Shown piece after piece: positions 44,406 to 55,994 of a stretch of DNA of 64,000 nt. Source of the DNA: Medicago truncatula (Eukaryota; Streptophyta; Magnoliopsida; Fabales; Fabaceae); the NCBI RefSeq assembly GCF_003473485.1, contig NC_053048.1, positions 37,506,755 to 37,570,754 of the forward strand. The letters are read 5' to 3'. Under the pieces are notes generated by a model. That model had not been told where the DNA came from. It ran no database searches and was given only the letters and a program-made list of their open reading frames with translations. Position 1 is the stretch's first letter, and every line of letters starts with the position of its first letter. The position numbers and the translations under genes are program-made.

Positions 44406-47364
44406 ATGGTAAAGAATGCGAAAGATGTTCCGGGAGAGACAAAAGAAAATTTTGTCGAAAATTCCGGAGATGTCAAACCGCCTAATTTTGAAGCGAAAAC
44501 AAACATAGATGAAGCTTCCGTCCATGTTGAAGCTTCAAAGTATGTTGGCCGCTCCGGTTTACTCCCACTTCAACCCCACGAGGTCGACACGGCTAAGTTT
44601 TTTTTCAGACGACGTTAAGTCGAAAAATAGAGATGAATTGCTTGAGTGGGTGCGCCGACAAGCAAATAAGGCGGGATTTACCATTGTCACACAAAGATCA
44701 AGCTTGATCAATCCAATGTTCCGGCTAGTGTGTGAAAGGAGTGGAAGTCACATAGTTCCGAAAAAAAAACCGAAGCATGCGAACACGGGCTCAAGAAAAT
44801 GCGGTTGCTTATTCATGATTAGTGGATATCAAAGTAAGCAAACAAAGGAATGGGGATTGAACATTCTTAATGGAGTTCACAACCATCCCATGGAGCCGGC
44901 TTTAGAAGGACACATTCTTGCCGGTAGATTAAAGGAGGACGACAAGAAGATCGTACGTGACTTGACCAAGAGCAAGATGCTTCCAAGAAATATTTTGATA
45001 CACTTGAAGAACCAGATACCACATTGCATGACAAATGTGAAGCAAGTGTACAATGAACGTCAACAAATATGGAAAGCAAATAGGGGTGACAAGAAGCCGT
45101 TGCAATTTCTAATCTCGAAGTTGGAGGAGCACAACTATACTTATTACTCAAGAACACAACTTGAAAGTAATACTATTGAAGATATTTTTTGGGCTCATCC
45201 AACATCCATTAAATTGTTTAACAATTTTCCAACGGTTTTGGTTATGGACTCCACGTACAAGACCAACATGTATAGGATGCCAATGTTTGAGGTAGTTGGG
45301 GTGACTTCAACCGATTTGACATATTCGGTTGGGTTTGGATTTATGACACATGAGAAAGAAGAAAACTTTGTTTGGGTTTTAACAATGTTGCGTAAACTTC
45401 TTTCGTCAAAGATGAATATGCCTAAGGTGATTGTTACCGATAGGGATATGTCTTTGATGAAAGCGGTTGCACATGTTTTTCCGGAAAGTTATGCATTGAA
45501 TTGTTTTTTTCATGTGCAAGCTAATGTTAAACAAAGGTGTGTCTTGAATTGTAAATATCCTTTGGGCTTTAAAAAGGATGGGAAAGAGGTGAGCAATCGG
45601 GATGTGGTGAAGAAGATAATGAACGCATGGAAAGCTATGGTTGAATCTCCCAATCAACAATTATATGCAAATGCATTAGTGGAGTTCAAAGATTCATGTA
45701 GTGATTTCCCAATTTTTGTAGATTATGCCATGACCACCTTGGATGAAGTGAAGGACAAAATTGTGAGGGCATGGACAGACCATGTGTTGCATCTTGGTTG
45801 CAGGACCACAAACAGGGTCGAATCGGCCCATGCTTTGTTGAAGAAATACTTGGACAATAGTGTGGGTGATTTGGGTACTTGTTGGGAGAAAATACATCAC
45901 ATGTTGTTGCTCCAGTTGACCGCTATACAAACATCCTTTGGTCAAAATGTTTGCGTGTTGGAACATAGATTCAAAGATGTCACTTTGTACTCGGGGTTAG
46001 GTGGTCATGTGTCTAGAAATGCTTTGGACAACATTGCTTTGGAAGAAAAACGTTGTAGGGAAACATTGTGCATGGACAATGACATTTATGGTTGTGTTCA
46101 AAGGACATCTTATGGACTACCATGTGCATGTGAAATTGCTACAAAACTCCTTCAAGAGAAGCCAATTTTATTGGATGAGATATACCACCATTGGCTTCGG
46201 TTATCTATGGGTGAACAAAGTAATAAAGATGCTTTTTGTGTCGAGGTTGAGTTGAAGGCTATTGTAGAGCGTCTAAAGAAACTCCCTTTCCAAATGAAGC
46301 TTGAGGTCAAAGAGGGTTTGCGGCAATTGGCATTTCCTGAAACCACCTTGATGTCTCCACCACCACGAAAAGTACCAACCAAGGGAGCAAAGAAAAAAGT
46401 TGACATTGCGAGGTCTAAAGGAAAAATTACATCGACTAGTCGGATCCCTTCTTCTTGGGAGGTTGTTGATTCCCAAAATCCGGATAGCCAACCGTCACCA
46501 TCACCAACTACATCATCATATAAAAGGAAAAAAGGTGCTCGTCTTGGTAAAACATCACTTTCCCCACTTCCACCACCTACTCGGTATCCAAAGCCTAAAG
46601 CTATCCCGGTTATGCGTCCTATTGATTATATGCCACGCTTCATGCTTCCATTTATTGAAAAAGTGGTGCATGTTATCGGCGATGGACATTGCGGATTCTG
46701 GGCTATAGCGGAGTTCATGGGCTTGACCGAAAAAAATCATCTCATGATCCGTACACATCTTATCCAAGAGTTGATGGATCATAGAGATGATTATGTTGAA
46801 GTATTTGCGGGTGAGGATCGTTATAACTACATTTTAAACGGGTTACATCCTCCCGCAAATACAAAAACTTGTGCACATCTTGTTGATAAGTGGTTGACAT
46901 TTCCGGACATGGGACACATTGTTGCTAATTATTACAAAATGTGTGTGGTTGTGTTGACAAATCTTGAAGTTGGAAAATCGGAATCGTTTTTCCCACTAAG
47001 AGGGCCACCACCGCCGGGTAATCAAAAAACTCTCATCTTGTGCCTTGGGGCAATTCCAAATCATTTTGTGCTTATTTCCTTGAAGAATGGTTGTCCACTA
47101 CCTCCATCATCTACGGAGTGGCACAATCACAAGAAAGAAGATGCGGTGACTTGGGAAGATGAGTATTTGGATCGACATGACTTGTTCCGAAAGCTCATGG
47201 CTATTGAAAGTGGAAACAAACCGTGCAAACCACAAAAGGAGTCAAACAAAGCGGCGCCTATTTTGTTGGACACTCCCGAAAAACCAAAGCAACAATTTGA
47301 AGTTATTGCGGAAGATGAGGAAGATTCTATGTCACTTGATCTTCTCCAATCACTTGGTCTTTAA
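44406..47364 (+). CDS. MULE transposase fused to an OTU-like cysteine protease
   Basis: The 951-codon frame starts at 44509. An upstream frame from 44406 (MVKNAKDVPGETKENF...) looks like the natural N-terminus and meets it at an 8-T run (44598-44605), implying a one-base slip or an assembly error. Numbered from 44509: a FAR1/WRKY-like zinc region (CERSG, RKCGC, GVHNH) near residues 65-125; MULE DDE catalytic residues D247 (VMDSTYKTN), D311 (VTDRDMSLM) and E438 (NRVESAHA); a SWIM-like GCVQRTSYGLPCAC; a long basic, Pro/Ser-rich linker (about 620-710); then an OTU domain with Asp-Gly-x-Cys728 (IGDGHCGFWAIAEF) and His852 (PNHFVLISL). OTU enzymes cleave ubiquitin chains. The tail is acidic. Fusions of MULE transposases with peptidase domains (ULP1 in Kaonashi-type elements, OTU in others) are known in plants. 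Confidence 0.9.
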
Positions 47365-47493
47365 TGAGTGATTTTTTTGTCGGTGTTAGTTCTTTTTTTT
47401 TTGTAGAAATTACACCGATGTATTTTTTTGGGTCGAAATTGTAACGTCAATTTTTTGGTGGCCAATATATAACTAACATTATGTAATTTATAT

Positions 47494-47494
<1 letters not shown>

Positions 47495-47538
<44 letters not shown>
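47495..47538. repeat. (TA)n microsatellite between the two MULE frames
   Basis: About 20 TA units in one run, at the junction between the transposase 3' end and the second frame. Confidence 0.85.
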
Positions 47539-47540
<2 letters not shown>

Positions 47541-47684
47541 AATATGATTTTTATGTGGAGAAAATAATGCAATACTAATTTATAGCTTTTTAATGTTTTC
47601 CGCATTTCATTTATTCGTTATTACATTCCATTTAATTTTGTTCTAATATATGATTCTTTTGTTACAAAATTTTTCAAGTGAGAC

Positions 47685-48029
47685 ATGTCTGAGGTTGCAC
47701 AAATTGAAGGGCGGGTTAGGTACTCCGCGTTTAAAAAGACGGTTAAGGTTATGATAACGCCGACGGACTCTCTTGACAATTTGAAAGCACAACTTAACAC
47801 TTATTTTGAGCATCTTGGTGAAAATCAATATACACGTCACTTGTTTGGTCAAATGCCATGCATAGACCTAGGAGAAGATAGAGATGAATACGCATGGAAA
47901 ACAGCAAGCTATATGCCTTTGCTTATTCGCGACGACGGCGACGTCGGATTTATGTTTCGGAATATGGTGGAAGACAATATATTATATATGTATGTTCGTT
48001 CCATATGTAATTGCATTGAATGTAAGTAG
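47685..48029 (+). CDS. Second MULE frame, 114-residue accessory protein of unknown function
   Basis: An intact frame starting MSEVAQIEGRVRYSAFKKTV and ending SICNCIECK, 320 bp after the transposase stop and inside the element. It has an alternating hydrophobic/charged start (RVRYSAFKKTVKVMITPTDS) that could form a beta-rich fold, a helical middle (LDNLKAQLNTYFEHL), an acidic patch (LGEDRDEYAW) and an IRDDGDVGFMF stretch. I recognise no domain. Second genes of other MULEs include mudrB of maize MuDR and the VANA/VANC anti-silencing genes of Arabidopsis VANDALs, so a helper or anti-silencing role is possible but only inferred. Confidence 0.7.
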   Translation: MSEVAQIEGRVRYSAFKKTVKVMITPTDSLDNLKAQLNTYFEHLGENQYTRHLFGQMPCIDLGEDRDEYAWKTASYMPLLIRDDGDVGFMFRNMVEDNILYMYVRSICNCIECK

Positions 48030-48631
48030 GGATTTAATTTAATGATGTGTAATGAGTAGTTTAATTATGGACACTTTGTAATGTTTTGATGAATTTCAAA
48101 CGTCTGTTTAATTTTAACCAAATGTCGGTTTAATTTAATTATGAACAATTGTAAAAGATATTCTATTTATCTTCATTATGTCCGAGTTTCAATCATACAT
48201 ATGAATTATATTACCTTTGGAAATGCTCTGGTTTAATTACAGGTAAAAAATGGCCGAAAAAATGGCTTGGAAATACTTAGAATTATGCAGAACCTGCTGT
48301 CTGCATAATCAAATTTCCTCGGCAGTTAACTACCGAGGTTTTCCTCGGTAGTTAACTGCCGCCGGTTTCCTAAAAACCTCGGCAGCATACTGTCGAAGGG
48401 TATTTTGGTATTTTACTCGTGTGGCACAGCCAAACAACATGTGGGAACAGCAATACTCGAATGACTATTTCTGCAATTTCAAGAAGTATAAACAAATACC
48501 TACTATTCAAGTATCAAGTGTGCAATCTTGGCCATTAAATTGTTTAATATTAAATCTATGATGAATTTGCTTCTTTTGCACCATACCAAAGAAGATGCAT
48601 TTTGGCATGCTAGATGCCACCCTCTCTAAAG

Positions 48632-50206
48632 TCTAAAACAACCCGGTTAATAACTTTATTGTTTTTCGTCCTTTCCGTCAAACACCGTTACAAAAACACC
48701 TTGTTGGCTAGCGGCGTGTGATATGGCGGGTGCTGATTTGGCTAAACACGTTTATGTGGACTGATTGATGATCCCTAACTATATTATATGGATCAAAATC
48801 AAAAACAAAAAGGTATAGAGGAACAAAATTAAAAAAACCTAAATAACAAAATTTGAAATTTAAGTGGCCTTTTAGATGATCACTGACTATATTACAGGCA
48901 CCAAAACCAAAAATGAAAAGTTACAGAGGAACGAAATTAGAAATCACGAAGTTACAAAATTTGAAATTAAAAACCCTTGTTGTTTCCTCTCTCTCATATT
49001 CTTCTTCTGTGCCTCTGAAATCACATGTCCTGCTAACAATGTCTTGGTCATTCATCAAGTCTTTTTCTCCAATTGAATTCCACAACTTCTTTATCATATG
49101 GAACAAAATTAAAAATCACAAAGTTAAAAATCTCTGCCATCTTCTTCATCTTCTCTCTGTTGTATGGGTCTCATTCCAACTTGCATTGATTTTTTTATGA
49201 TAATATGGAACAACGATGGATTTACCAATTCATATACCTAATTTCTTCCTTGGTCACCTCACAAGAAAAGTAATAATAATAACGTAAAGCACAAGAAGGG
49301 TGTTTCCATCGTTCTTCTTATCCTTATAACTCTGATATGAGCCTTCTCACTTCTCATGTGCTTTAAACTTTGTCATAATTCCATTAACAAGCAAGCACAC
49401 ATAACGACAACAAAGAATGAGAATTTGTTTTGCATATGGAAAAATAGCATATGTTGACATTATTAAAGCAACATAACACTTTGACATTAGATATTACATC
49501 GAGACATGAGGACATGAAAGTGTATACAAGACTCATTTATCATGTGGCAAAGTTGTTGCCTTATAGAAACTTCACAACTATGAAACAAATGTGTCATCTT
49601 TTGTTACAAGTTTCATAAATGAAGTGAGAATATTATCATAAATAAAGCACATAAATATTGTTAAGCTTTATAGATTCTGCTTGCACAAAAAGAATCGTGT
49701 TTTTGATCTATCAATACGTAGAGAAAAGAAGCTAGTTCTTTGTTTTGTATGATGATGTAGAAGTTGTGAAATTCAATTGGAGAAAAAGATTTAATGGATG
49801 ATGAAGACATTGTTAGCATGACATGTGGTTTCAGAGGCACATAAGAAGAATATGACAAAGAGAGAGGAAGAAGATGGAAACAAGAAGGTTTTTTGTTTCA
49901 ACTTTTGTAACTTCGTGGTTTTTAATTATGTCCCTTTGTAACTTTTTGTTTTTGTTTTTTGTCCATGTAATATAATATAGTCATGGATCATCTCTCAGTC
50001 CACATAAACGTGTTTAGCCAAGTCAGCACCTGTCACGTCACACGTCGTTAGCTAGCAAGGCGTTTTTGTAACAAAGTTTGACGGGAGGGACGAAAAGCAA
50101 AAAGTTATTAACTTACAGGGGTTGTTTTAGAAGAAAAAAAATAAGATACATGGAAGAAAACAAAAAAAACACGCCAAATTACAGAGTCGATTTACATATT
50201 TAAGCC
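48632..50206. mobile_element. Non-autonomous long-TIR (MULE-like) element, left end truncated
   Basis: The left half (48632-49110) and right half (49740-50200) are reverse complements over about 450 bp. Examples are CATGTCCTGCTAACAATGTC matched by GACATTGTTAGCATGACATG, and CACGTTTATG-type phrases near both ends. The right end finishes ATTTAAGCC as in the element at 22982, but the left lacks the matching GGCTTAAAT end. It lies 170 bp from the OTU-MULE. The internal frames at 48876-49200 and 49661-49858 are shadows of the repeat. Confidence 0.65.
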
Positions 50207-50340
50207 TTTAATGTATTAAAAATAGTTTTTGATTGTGCACTATGTTAGTCAAAATAGTTTTTACAATAAAATATTTTGTTAATATTGTCACATCAGTCCT
50301 TATATGAAAAGAGTTAATATCAATATCGAATGACTACTTT

Positions 50341-50422
50341 TTTTTTGTGGTGGTCGGGATTCGAACCCTAGACCATGCATATACTATGCATTGTCCATAC
50401 CAACTGAGTTAAGCTCACAAGG
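50341..50422 (-). mobile_element. tRNA-derived SINE, minus strand
   Basis: Minus-strand A box (GAGCTTAACTCAGTTGGTAT), B box (AGGGTTCGAATCCC) and CCACCAC-A(n) tail. ATCGAATGACTACTTT (50325-50340) and ATCGAAGGACTACTTT (50423-50438) are the target duplication. Same subfamily as 11029 and 38759. Confidence 0.85.
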
Positions 50423-50738
50423 ATCGAAGGACTACTTTATCGTTAGAGACTATTTTAACTACTGAAGTACTCAATTAAAAACTATTTTAAAATTTCAATA
50501 CATTTAGAGACCATTGTAGCTACTCGTTATTAAAACTAAAATTACTATTACCCCATTCCAAAACTTCAAACTAAAGAAATTTTATGTTATTTTTAGTCAT
50601 TCAAATAATACTGAATGAAAATAAAATAAAAAATACATGTAAAAAATTACATGTATTCTATAGGAAAAATTTATCTATCATATTGTTAGATATATCTAAT
50701 AAAAAAGTTTAAACCGAATCCATGTTAGTATAAATTAA

Positions 50739-51627
50739 CGGTCCGTTTGATGCGTATGATAAGAAGACATGATATGATATGATAACACTATCATATCCTA
50801 CTTAAACCCGTTGTTTGATGCATCAGTAGAAAAGGATAAAATAAACCTATTACTTATCCTATCTTATTGCTTCTTTGTAATTTTAATCTTTTTTTGGTGT
50901 GTTAACAACATGATAGCAAGAGTTATCATCAGCGCTTCTACTTTTTCTCAGAGACGTTCTTCGACTCCCAACCCCACCCACTCCAACAATTATATTCCAA
51001 AATTCTTGTTCGGTTCTTTCTTGCTCCTAATTTTAGCTTGCCTATACCCTTTCATTAGGTTTTTTTCTTTTTAATTTTTTTTCTTCCGATTCTTCTCCAT
51101 TTTTTTGTTTCTATTCAATCCAATGGATTTTCAATTCTTCAGGCTTCTATTTTTTTGTGCTTCAGTGTTTCAATTTTGTTTCTATTCCAATCGAATTTTT
51201 AATCTGCTATGTTCATAATTTTATAAATGAAATCATGGTTATTCTAATATATAATTTTATATAAGTTCCATGGTTGATTTGATTTTGGAATGAGGAAAGT
51301 TGAAGAATTAAGTCTAAGATTACCGTGAAAACCACCTTGCTTAAGGAAAGAGATGAAGTGCAGAATAGCTTGTCGGTGGTACAAAACAAATGGGTTTAAT
51401 CTTCTTTTTTAATAATTATTTTTAGCTTAATTTCTCAATCGTTGCAGATTTGGTTGCAGAAGGAGTAGTAGAAGAGGATCCACATTCTATATTATCATCT
51501 TTTTTTATTATGTGTACACCAAATATATGATAGAATAAGTGTATATCCTCATTATCATATTTTATCATTATTCAACTTCTAATCATATCATATATATATC
51601 TTATCATGCACATTAAACGGACATTTA
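50739..51627. mobile_element. TIR element with exon-like cargo
   Basis: Left GGTCCGTTTGATGCGTATGATAAG and right CTTATCATGCACATTAAACGGAC are inverted, with ATATGATATGAT / ATCATATCAT inner ends. The core contains a frame from 50911 (MIARVIISASTFSQRRSSTP then YIPKFLFGSFLLLILACLYP) with one hydrophobic segment and a donor-like end near 51060, then a second exon-like piece near 51330-51390 (TLLKERDEVQNSL). The cargo looks like N-terminal pieces of a type II membrane protein gene carried by a non-autonomous element. The origin is not recognised. Confidence 0.5.
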
Positions 51628-53130
51628 ATATAAATTTATTTCTAATATTCTTACGGTAAGTTATTCCTACTTGTAAAAACAATTTATTCATTACTTAAAA
51701 TATGACATGATTCGTGATTTCTATGATTTGGATGTTGCGTATTACTTATTTTATCCTAAAATATAAGTAAAATTTGGTCAACAAAATTTAATATATTTGA
51801 TTCAAAATTTGTACCAAATACATTCATTTATGTTGATCCAATTTTACTTACATTTTGAGACGGAGGATTATATAGCATCATAGGCCATAAATTTGTTATT
51901 TTAATATGTCAACCTTTTAACTTCCTTCAAAAAAATGTCAACCTTTTAACTCGAATCTTAAACATAAACTCTCATTAGATGTATGTGTAGGAGACACCAA
52001 AATAGTTTTCCTCCTTCACGTGTACGTGTGTCTTATAATGTCATTATATCTACATAATTGTATATTTTATTTAATTTAATAAATTAGCTTATTGTATTTA
52101 TGAATTGACATTGTTGTTTATAATACTCTTTTGAGCAGTTCATAAAAATTGAAATGTCAGGTAAACATAAATCAAACTTTGGAGTAAATTATAAAAGTAC
52201 AAATAAAGTTATACAGTTAAAGATAACGTGATTATTTTTAAACTTAATTTTTACTCAATATGGAGCATGCAAAATTTATCAATGCACTCATAAAATACAG
52301 GTAAAATTGTTGGTGGACAATCGGCGACAGTTACGCAAGGAATACGAACTGTATTGTCAAATAAGAAATAAAATGTTAGTGAAAGAAGACACGATATTAT
52401 GTATAAAATAAATTAGAAAGGAAAAAAAAAATGAAAATGGTGTGAGAAATGACGTACCACTATTTGTAATAACAAGAAATAGAGAAAGAAATATAATTAA
52501 AGTGTAAACAAACATGAGCATTTGAGCCATAGTTAGGATTTCTTTTTAACTCTTTATCAGTAAATGAATTAGTAAATAAACTCATAATCTGTGAAGTTCT
52601 GTTAAATAGTGTTTAGCATTTAGGATTTGTAAGAAGTCACTTATATAATTGAATTAATGTTAAATTCTATAATCAATTACCCTTTTAACTCACTTAATTC
52701 ATCGGTTAATCTTATTAAAAATCTCAAATAAACATCTTGATGGTAATCAAAGTTTATTATATTTTTTATTTAAACTTCATTAAAAAAATTATTTATGTTT
52801 TAGCCTTTCATAATAGATATGAAAAAAATATGAAAAGAGAAACAATAGTAACAAATGATGAAAAAAGTTAAATGTATGAATAACGCCTTGAAGTGGCGAC
52901 AACATATTCATTTATACATTAAAATACCCCTAGGATTATTTTATTTTATTTTTACAAAATTTTATATCAAAGTTAACTCATTTATGTAATAATACAAACC
53001 TAAAAGACCTAACATGAATACCAGTTTGATTGTTATGTGGAGGATTCACAATGCATGTACAAGCCATACCCGAATACACAACTTAACAGAGAAGAACCAA
53101 TTTATAAGCATAGAGGGGTTTTAAGTTGAG
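51628..53130. other. Intergenic AT-rich stretch with one Stowaway-like MITE
   Basis: No gene seen. The MITE is annotated at 51752. Confidence 0.5.
51752..51868. mobile_element. Stowaway-like MITE
   Basis: Left TATTTTATCCTAAAATATAAGT and right ACTTACATTTTGAGACGGAGG with inverted AAAATTTGGTCAACA / TGTTGATCCAATTTT inside. Short, AT-rich and typical of this class. Confidence 0.6.
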
Positions 53131-53395
53131 TCAAACTCGCTTGATATCAACTCAATTCATATAAGAATATATTCAACTCAAAATTTAACTTGAATTCGAC
53201 ACAACTTTTTTAGTTTGAGTTTGACTTGTTAAAAGTTCGTAAACAACTTGATTCAACTCGTTTCAAACTCACCTGATATCAACTCAATTCAATAAGAGTT
53301 TATTTAGCTCAAAATTTGACTTGAGTTCAACACAAAACTTTTTTAGTTCGAGTTTGACTTGTTAAAAGTTCGCAAACAACTCGATTCCTCAAATT
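53131..53395. repeat. Two tandem copies of a 132-bp unit
   Basis: TGATATCAACTCAATTCA recurs at 53142 and 53274, and TTAGTTYGAGTTTGACTTG with TTAAAAGTTCGYAAACAACT recur with the same spacing. The copies differ by several bases. Non-coding. Confidence 0.8.
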
Positions 53396-55576
53396 ATGCA
53401 ATTCAAAAGACTTTTTGGTAAAAAAAAAAAAAAAAAAAAAAATCATTTTCGTTATATACTGTTGACCCTTTAATTTTTTTTTTATAAAAGGCAAATATTG
53501 AATAAAAACAAAAGTTATCCCATGTAGGCATGTATACAATCTGGTGTAGTTTTTTTTTTTTTTTTTTTTAAGGAACAATCTGGTGTAGTTTAAAACCATG
53601 TATATAATAGTGTAGTAAAAAATCCACATTTACATCTCCGTTTATTTTTAATTGTCGTTTAACTACAAATTGTGTTACTATTTAATTTATCAATTTTACC
53701 TTTTTGAATAAAACTAATATAATGTTATGTATTTGGAAAAATCCAAGTTGTTTTGTTTTTTTCTTTTCAAATAAAGTTTTTCGTTATATGCGAATTTTAA
53801 ACCTCCACCAATAAAGTTTCAAACGCAAAATAGAAAAACTATTGACTCCATGAATTTGTTGGAGAGTACGACAGAGATAAAACATCAAATTTATTAAAAA
53901 GAGCGTAAAGAAATAAAAATTTATTGATGAGTTAAAATGAATGTATAATAGAAAGAAAAACAAATCCAAAATTCCACTAACCTCATGTAGGAAATTATTC
54001 TAAAATAAAATGACACTTAATGAGGAAGTATTAAATTTGAGAAGTTGGTAACGATAACAGATGAAACTTGTTCCAAGTTTTGTGTAGTAATAATCCACAG
54101 ATCAATGTTAAAAAGGTAGAAAACAATTTCTGTATTTATTCATCTGTAATTGATCAAACCAAGGCAAATAATAAACCTAATTATCAAACTCACTCAGTCT
54201 ACCAATCTTGCTATCCTTTCTGATTAAGGGTCTAGCACCCTAAAATTTCTTTAAAATTAAAATAATAAAAGACAGTACGAGGCTTCTAAATTCACACTTT
54301 AAACTAGAATGTTCCTCAAATTACAATCACAGATTGCGAAAAGAATCTAATTGAAACAAGTACTGCATATATGCCCAAAACTGAGGTAAACCCCATCAAC
54401 GATAACATGCCAATTCGTTTTCCCTGTTGGATTTACTTGAAAAAATAGAATATACCTAAATATCAGATAGCGAGTCCAAACTCTTCCATCCATAAACCTA
54501 GCTTCTCTGCATTGGCAATGTGTCATTAATTAGATTATAGACATAACCATTCTCCAAAAAGAATGAATGAGGGTAAATAAATACACATGCAGGAAATCAA
54601 AATGCAGCTAGAAGTATAAACAATTGAATTTACACAAGTACAATTCTACAAGTAGGCTACAAATGGGCCGAATAATCTAACGTCATAAGGCTCACATAAC
54701 ACTCAATTGCGGCATCAATTATACTGAACATAAAGAAACATACTTTACACAGTACTTACAAAAAACTTAGTTTACACTTGCCATGACATAAAGAAGTCTC
54801 TTTATTATGCCTTTATAGAACAAAGAAATAGAAAGCATATATAACCTGTCTATAATAACACTGCATTAAAAGAGGAATGATAACCTTACTTTTAGGTCCT
54901 CCACACAAAGTTAGACCCAAAAACCTAGTCTCCCCTTTGGAAACACTTAATTGAGATACACTATATAAAGACAAATTTCCAGTTTAAGAAAGTTTGTGAA
55001 TTCCTTTCACTTTTCTATTCACTCAAATTTGGAAAGGGTATATGTTAGGGGTAAACATGGGTCCTGGTTCATCAGCAAACCCTACCAACCTAAACCAAAC
55101 AAAGCCAGAAAATTCAGGCTGGGTTGCAGAATCGCAGTGTTTTGCGACTCTTTGCTAGATACCTTAGGAGACTAGGGGGAGAATGCACATAGCTTCAATT
55201 GTTTCTCTACTGCTGAACTAGTTACGAGATCAGATCTATTTTCTTGCTTCTGTTTTGGTGTTCTTCTAAGGGGGTTTCTGTATCAAACATAAATCTAAGG
55301 GGGTTTCTGTATCAAACATAAAGAGACTGGGCAACCATAACCATTCTTCAATTTTTTCGTGTCCCTTGTATTTACCTTTTTTCTCTCTATGCACAAAGAA
55401 TTCTTCTCTATTGGAAATATTTCTTCCAGCTGAGGAAGTGGGAATCCTATAGTTGAGTGCAAGGTGTCTAAGAAAGTATAGTGGACTGCAATCAACATAT
55501 GCACTGTTTCTTTCTTCACAAGTTAACCTTTTAACCTTTTTGAATTTCTAACATACATTTTAACAAAAGTTTATGA
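53396..55576. other. Long intergenic stretch with no gene seen
   Basis: Long A- and T-runs at 53420-53440 and 53550-53570. A 28-bp tandem duplication (CTAAGGGGGTTTCTGTATCA... unit) at 55267-55322. Open frames are short and AT-rich. Part could be an unrecognised 3' UTR or non-coding transcript. Confidence 0.5.
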
Positions 55577-55585
55577 TAAAAATTT

Positions 55586-55994
55586 GGTCAAATGCATATA
55601 AAGGTCTTTTGAGTTTTTCGTTTTTCCTAAAGTGGTCTTTAAGTTTCAAAAGTCCCAAACAAGTCCTTTTAGTTGTTGAATCGTTTCAAACAAATCCTAT
55701 TGTAGATAGCATAGTTGGTAATTGCTTCCTTGAACTCATCTTTGGTACCAAATCTGGCTCCTAACACCCACTTAAAATTAGTCATCTTTTTAGGCATTGC
55801 AAATGATGGATAATGCTCTTTGTTGCTATCATCTGAATCATCACCATCATCCTCTAAAAGGACTTGTTTGAAACGATTCAAAAACTAAAAGGACTTGTTT
55901 GGGACTATTGAAACTTAAAAGACTTGTTTGAGACTTTTGAAACTTAAAGGACCACTTTGGGAAAAACTTAAAGGACCTTTAGATACATTTAACC
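55586..55994 (-). mobile_element. 409-bp deleted MULE with transposase remnant and exact 9-bp duplication
   Basis: The ends GGTCAAATGCATATAAAGG and CCTTTAGATACATTTAACC are inverted, with several alternating copies of an AAAGTCCCAAACAAGTCC-type phrase along the arms. TAAAAATTT flanks both sides (55577-55585 and 55995-56003). The core minus-strand frame (55881-55669) reads PKKMTNFKWVLGARFGTKDE then FKEAITNYAIYNR, the N-terminal MuDR/FRS DNA-binding region of MULE transposases, preceded by an acidic EDDGDDSDDS stretch. Nothing of the catalytic core remains, so it is an internal-deletion derivative of a coding MULE. Confidence 0.85.

Larger units (their letters stand above)
43793..48458 (+). mobile_element. 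4.67-kb Mutator-like element (OTU-MULE) with exact 9-bp target duplication
   Basis: Inverted ends of about 130-145 bp (left GAGTTTTGCTGTTCCCACAT, right ATGTGGGAACAGCAATACTC) with shared GGCTGTGCCACAC and palindromic CTCGGCAGTTAACTGCCGAG blocks. GAATGACTA occurs exactly at both flanks (43784-43792 and 48459-48467). Inside are a transposase frame fused to an OTU-like protease (44509-47364) and a second small frame (47685-48029), both on the plus strand, separated by a (TA)n run. An exact duplication and similar ends point to a young insertion. A frame break near the transposase N-terminus may leave it non-autonomous. Confidence 0.92.
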
